32,459 bases of DNA from Pirellulales bacterium. GTDB lineage: Bacteria; Planctomycetota; Planctomycetia; Pirellulales; JACPPG01. The translations under genes were made by a program, and so were the position numbers. The notes beneath the pieces are model-generated. The model saw nothing but the letters and a program-made list of their open reading frames with translations. It was not told the origin of the DNA and did not search any database. The stretch is from NCBI GenBank assembly GCA_035546535.1, contig DASZWQ010000131.1, positions 1 through 32,459 on the forward strand, in the 5' to 3' direction. Below are positions 21,505-30,800 of this stretch, piece by piece (within the stretch, counting starts at the first letter, position 1; the number at the start of each line of letters is the position of its first letter).

Positions 21505-24117
21505 TTATGGTTTCGTCAGCGTTTCGTCCAGGTTCAGCACCGCGTTGGCCACCACGGTCCAGGCGGCCGCATCGAGCGCGTTCATGCCATCGGGCAAGGG
21601 ACCAAGCGGCTTGGTCGCCAGTGCCTCGGCCTTTTCAGGCGCGGCTTCCAGTTCCCGGCGCGATTGCGTGTACAGTTCCGCCAGCCGTTCGGCCTCGCCC
21701 GTCGTGGGCCGGCGTTTTACGGCCTGGGCCAGTGCCCACGCGGCGCGACCCTGCGCGTCGCTGCCCCCTTCGCGGATAATGCGCCGCGCGAAGGCCTGCG
21801 CACACTCGACAAAGACCGGGTCGTTCAGCGTCACGAGCGCCTGCAGCGGCGTATTGGTGCGCATGCGTCGCGCGGCGCAGATATTCCGCTCTGGCGCGTC
21901 GAACGCCACCATCGACGGATAGGGCAAGTTGCGCCGCCAGCGCGTGTAGATCGCGCGGCGATGCTGATCTTCGCCCTCGCTTGTCTTCCAGTCGGTGCTC
22001 GAGCCAAACGCGGCCGACAGCCCCACCGACGGTTGCGGCGGCTGCACCGGTGGGCCGTACATCTTCGGGCTCAACAGGCCCGAGATTGCCAGCGCCTGGT
22101 CGCGCACCATTTCCGCCGGCAGACGGCTGCGCGGTCCGCGCGCCAGCAGCCGATTGTGCGGATCGCGTTCGACGAGCGCTGCGCTCGTGGCCGCCGACTG
22201 CTGATAAGTGGCCGACGTCACGATCAGCCGCAGCATGTGCTTGGTGTCCCAGCCGCTCTCGCGGTATTCGACCGCCAGGTAGTCCAATAGCTCGGGATGC
22301 GACGGCGGCTCTCCTTGCGTGCCGAATTCTTCGGCCGTTTCGACGATTCCTGCGCCGAATAGTTCCTGCCACAGGCGATTGACGGCGACGCGTGCCGACA
22401 GCGGATTTTCGGCGTCGACCAGCCACTGGGCCAGGCCCAACCGATTCGCCGGAGCGCCCGCGGCCAGCGGATGCAGAACGGCCGGCACGCCCGGCTTGAC
22501 GGCTTCGCCCGGGCTTTGATATTCGCCGCGCACGTAGATGAACGAAGGCCGCGGCGTCCCCTCGTGCATGATGGGCACGGTCGTGCTGACCTCGTCGAAC
22601 TTGCGCTTGAGCCCGGCAAGTTCCTCATCGACTTTCTTCCAATCGGCCGACAGGCCGCGATGATACGCCTGCAGCTTCTCTTGCTGCTTTTTGTCGCGTT
22701 TGTCGGCCGGAAGCGCCAGGATCTCGGCGATTTCCTTGGGGGGCGGCGCCGCGGCGGCCGTGTCCGTGGGCGCTTTCTCGGCCGTCGTGTCCGCAGCGGG
22801 CGATTGACCGGCCGGGGCGCTTTCCGCCGGCGATTCTCCAGCAGACGCCGCCGGCGGCTGGCTCGCGCGGCTTTCCCACTCCGCCTGCAACGCATCGCGT
22901 GCCTTGGTTTGTTCGTCCCAACGGGTTTGCGCCGCCGCGAGATCGGCTTTGACCTGCGCAAATTCCGCGTCCTGACCGACGCGCGGCACTTCCAGCACGG
23001 GATTATCGGTATTGAAGTCGTCGGTGTTGTTGAAGATCGAAAACACCTGGTAGTAGTCGCGCTGGCTGAACGGATCGTACTTGTGATGGTGGCACTGGGC
23101 ACAAGCGAGCGTCGAACCCATCCACACGGCGAAGGTCGTGTTCACGCGGTCGACGACGGCCGCATGGCGGAACTCTTCGAGATTCACGCCCCCCTCGGTG
23201 TTGAGTTGCGTGTTGCGATGAAATCCGGTCGCCGCGATCTGCATCGCGCTCGGATCGGGCAGCAAGTCGCCCGCCAGTTGCTCGATCGTGAACCGATCGT
23301 AGGGCATGTTCGCGTTGAGGGCCGAAATCACCCAATCGCGCCACCGCCAGATCGTGCGCGGTCCGTCGGGCGCGTAGCCTTGCGAGTCGGCATAGCGGGC
23401 CAGGTCGAGCCACATCGAGGCCCAGCGCTCGCCGTAGGCCGGTTTCGCGAGCAGCCGATCCACAAGCGCGTCATAAGCTTCTGGTCGCGAGTCGAGGACG
23501 AAATCCTGCACCTCGTCAGCCGTGGGTGGCAACCCGATCAAGTCCAGCGACACGCGCCGAATCCATGTCGCGCGATCCGCCGGCGGCGACGGCGAAAGAC
23601 CCGCGGCTTCCAGGCGCGCCAGCACAAAGTGATCGATCGCGCCGCGCGGCCAGTTGCCACGCCGCACCGCGGGAAGCGCCGGCCGCACCGGCTTGACGTA
23701 CGCCCAATGCCGGGCGTACGGCGCGTCGGCCGCGATCCACGCGCGCAACGTGGCCACTTCTTGCGGTGACAGCTTTTTACCGGTCTCGGCCGGCGGCATG
23801 GCGAACTGCGCATCGGCCGACGTGATCCGCGCCACGAGGGCACTTTCGTCGGGCTTGCCCGGCACGATCGCGCGCTGGCCACTATCGAGCGTGGCGAGGG
23901 CGGCGTCGCGCTCGTCGAGCCGCAGGCCGGCCTGCCGCGCGGCCTCGTCGGCGCCGTGACAGGCGAAGCACTTGCCGGCCAGGATCGGCCGCACGTCGCG
24001 CACATAATCGACCGCGCCTGCCCGTTGCCCGCTCGCCGCGGCCAGGACGGCCACAAGCGCGAGTCGAACGACGTTCGGACGCCGGATGAGCGACGTCGTG
24101 CGTGAGTCGCGAGACAC
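21505..24117 (-). CDS. PSCyt1-DUF1549-DUF1553 (PSD1) cytochrome-type protein
   Basis: 870-residue exported protein. After a signal peptide (about 15-35) it has a PSCyt1 c-type cytochrome-like motif C50-F-A-C53-H54 (KCFACHG). DUF1549/PSCyt2 spans about 150-365 with a second CxxCH at 339-343 (CAQCHHHKYDPF). An Ala/Glu/Lys-rich low-complexity segment covers about 395-480. The DUF1553/PSD1 domain runs from about 550 to 840 (AQWLVDAENPLSARVAVNRLWQ, with NTPLQALVTLNDPVFVE near the end). Two haem-binding motifs imply a redox role in the cell envelope, probably with the DUF1501 partner. The GTG at 24117 is used as start because GGAG lies about 9 nt upstream and the signal peptide follows directly. 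It is the first gene of the pair. Confidence 0.93.
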   Translation of the reverse strand: MSRDSRTTSLIRRPNVVRLALVAVLAAASGQRAGAVDYVRDVRPILAGKCFACHGADEAARQAGLRLDERDAALATLDSGQRAIVPGKPDESALVARITSADAQFAMPPAETGKKLSPQEVATLRAWIAADAPYARHWAYVKPVRPALPAVRRGNWPRGAIDHFVLARLEAAGLSPSPPADRATWIRRVSLDLIGLPPTADEVQDFVLDSRPEAYDALVDRLLAKPAYGERWASMWLDLARYADSQGYAPDGPRTIWRWRDWVISALNANMPYDRFTIEQLAGDLLPDPSAMQIAATGFHRNTQLNTEGGVNLEEFRHAAVVDRVNTTFAVWMGSTLACAQCHHHKYDPFSQRDYYQVFSIFNNTDDFNTDNPVLEVPRVGQDAEFAQVKADLAAAQTRWDEQTKARDALQAEWESRASQPPAASAGESPAESAPAGQSPAADTTAEKAPTDTAAAAPPPKEIAEILALPADKRDKKQQEKLQAYHRGLSADWKKVDEELAGLKRKFDEVSTTVPIMHEGTPRPSFIYVRGEYQSPGEAVKPGVPAVLHPLAAGAPANRLGLAQWLVDAENPLSARVAVNRLWQELFGAGIVETAEEFGTQGEPPSHPELLDYLAVEYRESGWDTKHMLRLIVTSATYQQSAATSAALVERDPHNRLLARGPRSRLPAEMVRDQALAISGLLSPKMYGPPVQPPQPSVGLSAAFGSSTDWKTSEGEDQHRRAIYTRWRRNLPYPSMVAFDAPERNICAARRMRTNTPLQALVTLNDPVFVECAQAFARRIIREGGSDAQGRAAWALAQAVKRRPTTGEAERLAELYTQSRRELEAAPEKAEALATKPLGPLPDGMNALDAAAWTVVANAVLNLDETLTKP

Positions 24118-24223
24118 GTTTCAATACTCCGCGGCGGGATGAGGGCGGGCGCGAGGCAGCGTCCCTATTAGGATATCCGCCCCGCCCGCGGCATGCCATT
24201 CCCGACGATCCGGCAGGAACGCC

Positions 24224-24243
24224 GCGAAGCTGATACGCTTCGC
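24224..24243. other. 7-bp hairpin upstream of PSD1 gene
   Basis: Arms gcgaagc (24224-24230) and gcttcgc (24237-24243) with a 6-nt loop, about 110 bp upstream of the PSD1 start and just before the tandem repeat block. It may be a terminator for transcription coming from the minus-strand giant gene. Confidence 0.35.
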
Positions 24244-24280
24244 CATGTCTACGGCAGCCGGCCTCTACGAGGCCGGGCCC

Positions 24281-24545
24281 GTAGGGTGCGCTCGCGCACC
24301 ATGCGTGAGTCTGTGCCCGTAGGGTGCGCTGCGCGCACCATGCGTGAGGTCGGGCCCGTAGGGTGCGCTGCGCGCACCGTGTATGAGTCTGGGCGTGTAA
24401 TCTGTAGGGTGCGCTCGCGCGCACCGTGTATGAGGCCGGGCCTGTAGGGTGCGCTGCGCGCACCGTGTATGAGTCTGGGCCCGTAGGGTGCGCTCGCGCG
24501 CACCGTGTATGACGCCGGGCCTGTAGGGTGCGCTTCGCGCGCACC
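24281..24545. repeat. Seven-copy tandem palindromic repeat (about 40 bp)
   Basis: Seven units start at 24281, 24319, 24358, 24404, 24444, 24483 and 24523 (spacing 38-46 bp). Each has a 20-23 bp core, GTAGGGTGCGC..GCGCACC, whose GGTGCGC and GCGCACC arms form a hairpin, and an 18-25 bp linker close to gtgtatgagtctgggccc. The linkers are near-identical, unlike CRISPR spacers. Core variation lies in the loop (tcgc, tgc, tcgcgc, ttcgc). The core resembles the widely scattered GGTGCGT...ACGCACC intergenic palindromes of bacteria. The block lies between the minus-strand giant gene and the minus-strand PSD1 gene. Confidence 0.85.
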
Positions 24546-24565
24546 AGAAGCCAAATCATTGCTCG

Positions 24566-24622
24566 GCGGCGCCACAGGATACACCCTGCGCCGCGGGTGG
24601 CCTGACAACTTGTCGCGTCAGG
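24566..24622. other. Two adjacent hairpins past the giant gene
   Basis: gcggcgc (24566-24572) pairs with gcgccgc (24588-24594), and cctgac (24601-24606) pairs with gtcagg (24617-24622). They lie in the 257 bp between the repeat block and the giant gene's stop codon. No gene is seen there. Confidence 0.4.
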
Positions 24623-24726
24623 GCGCCGCAGGCGCGCCGTCGAATCGTGCGCCATCGAGCTTCGATTGCCGTGCCTTGCCAGCCGCGGCACAGCGCCCGC
24701 CTCATGGTCCCCGGCGCCTCGCCGGC

Positions 24727-24752
24727 GCACGGACTAGCGCGCTGGTCCGTGC
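24727..24752 (-). terminator. 26-bp near-perfect palindrome after the giant gene
   Basis: gcacggac (24727-24734) and gtccgtgc (24745-24752) flank the self-complementary core agcgcgct, giving a near-continuous palindrome. It is 50 bp past the stop codon at 24803. A second 7-bp stem with a 4-nt loop (24768-24785) and a 6-bp stem (24711-24725) flank it. No U-tract is seen. This is probably the 3'-end structure of the giant gene's message. Confidence 0.55.
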
Positions 24753-24802
24753 CGCCCACGATTGCGGCGCGAAGTTGCCTTCGCGACAGCCGGCGGCCGC
24801 GC

Positions 24803-27800
24803 CTACTCGATGTATCGCTCCAGCAGAATGCCCTTATGCACGTTGTGGTTTTCGCCACGTTCGAAGCCGACGGGTATGCTGCGGTCGTACATGAAGAAGG
24901 CGCGATGCCGCTTGATGTCGCCCGTATCGGCCCCCACCTCCTGCCCGAGCACCCAGCCGTCCGGATACTTCACAGCCCGCTGCGGATCACTACTGGGGGC
25001 GGGCGTAACTTCGAAATAGCCGAGCGTAATCCACACGGCATAAACATTCGACCGCGTGGTGAGCAAGTTATCGAGCCGGCGCATGGCCTTGTAGGCGAAG
25101 TAGGGGTTGCGATTTGGGTTATCATGTGCAGCAGGAATCCCAGCAACGCCAGTGTACGGATCTGTGTAAGGGCCGTTCTCGGTCCATTGATGGAGTGCTG
25201 GTCCCGGATATTCGAAGAGCGGGTAAGCGTTATTGACTAGCGATGCGCGCAGCATTGTTCCATCGACCTCGCGTTCGCCGCCGGAAGGAACCGTGCGCAT
25301 TGCGTTGAGCGGCACGAGAGTGTGACCGGAACTCGAGCGAAATGGTACCCCGAAGATACTTGGCGACACCGGAGCCGCGCCTAAAAGGGACGTCATGCTC
25401 GTGTTCAGGTAAACACCGCTAACGTCATAGGCGGTGTTCCCTGTTCCGAGGCGGCTGTTGCACATCATCTGCCAGAGATAGAGCCACGGTGGCGTCCCAA
25501 CCTGCGGCGCTTTTCCTTCGTCCATGATTCCTTGCCAAATAAATGGGTCGAAGATCGTGTTGAGGTTCACGCGTCCCGGATCGCGAAACCGCGAAATGCG
25601 GTTAAAGGGCGGATGAAGCTGGTGTACAGGGACGCCCGCAACGTTTGAATTCCCTTGCATTACGGTCGGCGTCAGCCAGTTTTCGGTGCCCGTAAACCGC
25701 GAGGGGACATGGACGAAATCCAATAACCGATAAAAATTCGCCGACGAAGGCAGGGTCCGTGTCGCGCCCGTGTAATGCGGCGACAAGAACATATTCGGTA
25801 GATGTCCGAACTCGCCCTTTGGCAGCGGCTGCTGCGTCGATAGGGCTGTCGGCTCGTAGGGACTTTGAATCGGCGCCATGCTGCCGAGGTTGGGATCATT
25901 GGGATCGTACGAGGGAACTGCCGTCGTCGGGACACTCACGACGCCCGGCCACTGCGCCGGGGTGCCAACCGTCATTTCCGCCAGCATGCTGGCCGAGCTG
26001 CCGACCGGCACCAGCATCAGCTCTTTTGAACTGACATACGGACGGTCGTTCCAATTGAACCATGGGAATGGCAAGGTGGGATCGCCCAGGTAGTCAGCCT
26101 GTTGGTTGGTCAATGTCTGCCCGGTGGGTTGGCTGTTGACCTGCAATGGCGGTGCCGGCGTCCCGTTGGCTCCATTCCACATCGGCCCGAGCGTCTTGCC
26201 GCCGAGGATCGTATTCATGTAACCGTAGAAGGAATTCAAACAACCCCATGACGAATTGGTCATGAAATTCGAAATGCTGTTCGCACCCGGATGAAACCAG
26301 CCGAACGGATACCAGATGTTGTTAAAAGAGTAATCCGGGTTGGTCGGCGTATTGGCGGGATTACCCGAACGCTGACGGCTGTCAAAGCTCCACGTGGTTC
26401 CGCTAACGGTGGCGAGGTTGCCGGTCGTCGGGTTATTCAACTTTTCAACCGTTGTGCCGCCCCCGGACGGGTTAGTGCTCTTCTCGCTGTTGTACATGGT
26501 CAAATCGACAGCCATGTGATCAACAATGATGTAGGGATTAGCGTTGGCGTCCCACGGCAGCAGCGGATTAGCCAGCCGCTGCAGATAGACGACCGTTGGC
26601 GGCGTTTTGCCTGTCGTGGTCGAGTCGGCATTCGCTCCGGCTAAAAAACTCGGACGGTTCTGGTCGTACGTATTCGGGAACTGCGCATTGCCATTAGCAA
26701 GAAAGTAGGTCGCATCTTGATCGTAGGGGAGATCGGGAAACCCTTGCGCCGCTCCGACCGTCCACAGTGTTGGATCGTAGTAGGCGTTCTCGTCATAGGA
26801 CGGAACCGAAGCGCCTCCCGCGGTCTTCACGGTCGCGTTTGTTGCCGTGGTAAATGGATAACCAGCGCTCGGCTCCGTAATGCTGAAACGCGTAGACCGG
26901 CTTGCGGCGGAATAGTTGAGCGCGCCCGAGCTTGTGTACGTACCCACCAACGAAGTCGTACTAAAGAGCAGCGGCGCCATGGGAATGCCAATCGCCGGCT
27001 TGACGACACTGTACGTGCTGGAAGCAATGGGCGGCCCATAGTGACCAACATTCTGCCCCGCGACGTCGTTGTACACATAGACATTCGGTGTGAAAACGAT
27101 CCGGAAGTTGTAACGATCCTGGATGTAAGTTAGCGGATAGGACGGATCATTCGACCCGTTATCCAGGCTTTGGTCGCGGTTGCCCAAGGGGGTCGAAATG
27201 GCGCCTGCCCACGGTGGCGACGCGGTGTTTGAGACATACAGATCGGGCAACGGCGACGCCGATCCGACGACCGCGTAATGATTCGGCGGAATGATCGCAT
27301 AGGTCTCGGGCTTATTCGTTCCGACGATTTGCGGATAAAACTGCCGCCACGGCTCGACATCGAGTGTGCCGGTCGCGGGCGATGGAACATTTAACGCTCC
27401 CGTTGCGTCAAGCGGCTGGCTTGTGAAGTACGCCACCCGATCGATCACCGGGATGCCGGCGGGAACTTGGGCGGGTGTCGCCGGGATGTTCGGGTTAGGG
27501 GTAATGGGAGTGATGTTCGGGGTTCCTGATGTCGCATTGTACGGCAACACGACTTGCCGCGCCGGCATGTTCAAGTTTGCAAAGGCGGATTGATTCAAGA
27601 TCGCGAGCCGCCAAACGGGCGCGCCAGCGACCGTCGACCCCGGTTTCGGCGGCGCGCGCATCGCCAGATTGAGCCCGAACATCGGGGCGCCGGATACAGG
27701 ATCGGTTCCGGCAGCCGTGTACAGCTCATTCGGCGCTCGGCCACCGATCTCGTTGGCAATGGCAACCGGCGAATTCGGATTGTACAACTCCACGAACAAC

Positions 27801-30800
27801 GACCCTTGCGGCCGCCGGACCTGGTCGAACGTTGGATCCGGGTTCGTGGAATCGGTCCTGTACTTCTTGATGCCGTTATCCTTGTCCGTGTCTCGCGTGC
27901 GCCGATCGTGTGTGGCGCTCGTCTCGGTGATGAGCAGTTCCGGTCGCTCGGCGCCCCAGACGAGTCCGCGGTACGTCGCGGTATCGTCATTGCTCGTTAG
28001 GGCAGCACCAATGTTGGTCGAGGTGAGCACTCCGTCCACGTCCCACGTGCCGGGCATACTAGGTGTGGCGCTCGGGTCGTCGTCGCGGAATGGATAAATG
28101 TCGAATTCGAACGGGGTCATGATCGCGTCACTGTCGCGAAAGTCGACGACGTTGACGGCCCATTGCGCCATGTAGTAAGCGACGTCGATCGCCGCTTGCG
28201 CGTTGCCGGGGGTAGCATTTGTTCCGGTTGGCGGGTAACCATCGCCGTTGATATCGGCATTGACGACGTAGTTGTCGTCTTTCAACAGCATCATCAGCAC
28301 ATAGAGATGGCGCGCGAGCAACTGCCGTGCTGGCGGACTGGCCCAGGCGTCGAGCGCATTGACGGTACCGTCACCGTTCATGTCGCCGTGAGACGCCGAA
28401 TTCGGACCACCGTCGCGCCAGTCGACGACGCCGTCCGTGTTCGCGTCGCTGTACGAGCCACCGCTCGGGGAATATCCGTCGGCGACACCGTCGTTGTTAA
28501 CGTCGAATTGAACCGCGGTGCCATTGTAGACGGCGCCCCACCACTGCTCGTACTCGCCGACCTCATCCACGACGTTGTTCTGGTTATCATCGACCCCGTT
28601 GCCGAAGGGCCGGTTAATGTTCATCTTCTCGCCGGCGATCAAGTCAGGCGGCAGCAATTGCGAAATGGCGACATTGACATTGGAGGGTGGACCTCCATTA
28701 TCGCGATAGATCCTCGCCGCCAACAATTGTGACAGGTGGCCGCCGCTGATCGGGGGGGCGCCATAGCCGGCAAACCGGTTGGTCTGTAATTCAAGCGCGT
28801 GTTCCGGCGCCGTGAACAGCATGCTCGGCGCCGGCACGTCGAAACTGTGCGTCGTGACCAGATTGCGCATCTGGGCCAGTTCCGGATAGTACGGGTAACG
28901 GCCGGTGTATGTGTTGGAGGCCGTCTTCAGCGTCGGGGCTGAATTGGTGAAGGCGTTCGGGGCGAGGAGCCGTAAGCGATCGGGAAGCGACGGCGCGTCG
29001 GCATCGTTCCAACGCAGAATCTGTTCGAGTTCCGCCGCCGTAAAGGGCGCGTCGATGGAAACGACGGAGTTTGTGCTGCCGTTTATCGCCAGGAGATTCG
29101 AGGCAAACGTCGAAAATGCCAGGGTCGCCGAGTAACCGTCGTTCCTGGCGTTGTACGACAGGTCAAGTTCGTACGGATCGTCGATGGTTTCGTCTCTTTC
29201 TCCCCAGCCGGTATCCGTTGCGATTCCGGATAGACCGTTGTTCACTCCATATACCTGCGGGTAATCGATGTACAGCGGCTGGCCGCGCAGGTCGAGACCG
29301 ATCATGCCGTCCCCATCGAGATCGGGAGGGCTGCCGAACGCCGAGCGCGTTGTCCAGATATTGCCGCTAAAGGCACTCGCGTTGATCGTAAAATTGCCAA
29401 ACGACGATGTCATTGGCAAATACAGGTTTTGGTGCTCGGGAAAACCGCCGAGGTTCGAAATCTGCGGGTAGCCCAATTCATCCAGCCAATTAAACGGCTC
29501 GTCGACCAGCGACACGCCAGGCCCAGCACTGCTGTTATACGGCGCGCCCGCAAGCGCAGAGGAGATTCCCAACTCGCCGTAGCGGCCTTCGATCTTTGTG
29601 GCGGAAGTCAAATTCCCACCAAGCAGATTGTACAATTCCCCGGTAGGAATAAACGGTGCCCCGGGGAGATCCAACCCTGGCTCGAAAAGCGAGTGCAAGC
29701 TGATCTCAGGGGGTCCGTAACCCGAGCCAATCTTGAGATAAGCGCCACTTGGCGTCGTGTCGCTGACTTGCGCAAACGGCGCGATGACGGGATTAAACCG
29801 GGATAAACCTGGTGTCGTCGCCGACGGCACGTGTGCCCAGCTCGAATGAGCATTGAGGTTCAGCTTGCCGTCCATGTCGAGGCACAGGATCGCGGCTAAT
29901 GGCTTGTAGCGGCGACCATCGGGGCCGGTCTGCACCGGAAATCCCACGTCGACCCAAATGCTGTCGGGCGTTCCGTCGCCGTCGTTGTCGACGTCCCACG
30001 GGCCGTTGATCGGATCAAAGACCGGGTTGCTGCCCGTAAAGTACGGATTCTCGCTTTCGTCGACATTGGGCGTGCTGGGGTCATCCTGGATCGCCAGCGG
30101 GCGCAGCGTGATCTTGCGAAGCAGATTTCGCGCCGTGAAATAGTTATTGGCGCCATTGGACGTGATCGCGTCGTAGATCGTGCCGCCGGGCGCCGATAAT
30201 GCTGATGACGGGAAGAGGTAATGGCCGTTACCCAGTGTCGACGACGAATTCCAACGATTGTTCCAATACAGCAGCAAGTCGGGGCGATGGAGCGACGGCA
30301 GCGGCGTGACCAGGTGGTATTTGCCATTGGGAAACGGTGGTCCCGTCTGGCTTGGGTCCGCCCAAATGCGCATCGCCAAGAGCATGTTCTGGAAGTCGGG
30401 CGCGTCGTAATCCTCGTTCGCGCCGCCGGGGCCCGCCGGATCAAGGTAGCTCCAGCCCGGGTTGGGATTGCCGGTGTGCGTGAAGGGTTGAAACACTCCG
30501 CGTCGGGGATTTGGCAAGAGTGCGTACTGGAAAACGGCACCGCTGTTCAGCGCTTGCGTAGTGAGGTCGGTCGAATTCGTTGGATCGAAGTTCGTGGGAT
30601 CATAGCCAGGAGACGCTCCTGGAATTAAGGTCCCCGGGTCAAAGGCGTCGAGTAGGCGTGAGTAAGAGGCGTTCGCGGCGAGAGCTCCGCTCGGCGGGTA
30701 CGCCTGCTGTGCGAAGGCAACCGGCCGGTAACCAAATCCCGTGCCCGAGAATGGCCGACCGTTGATTAGAAAGGTATCGCCCGGATTAGGAGTGGCGCCG

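Noticed and set aside
22471..23769. 432-codon plus-strand ORF over the PSD1 gene
   Set aside because: Arg/Gly-rich antisense frame. The minus strand carries the two CxxCH motifs and PSD1 domains.
24281..24545. CRISPR array
   Set aside because: The units have 38-46 bp periods, but the linkers between cores are near-identical to each other, the core is shorter than most repeats, and no cas gene is present.
24193..24730. Overlapping repeat-containing ORFs on both strands
   Set aside because: The tandem DNA repeat creates open frames with repeated peptides in several frames at once. None has a ribosome-binding site, a family resemblance or a sensible composition.
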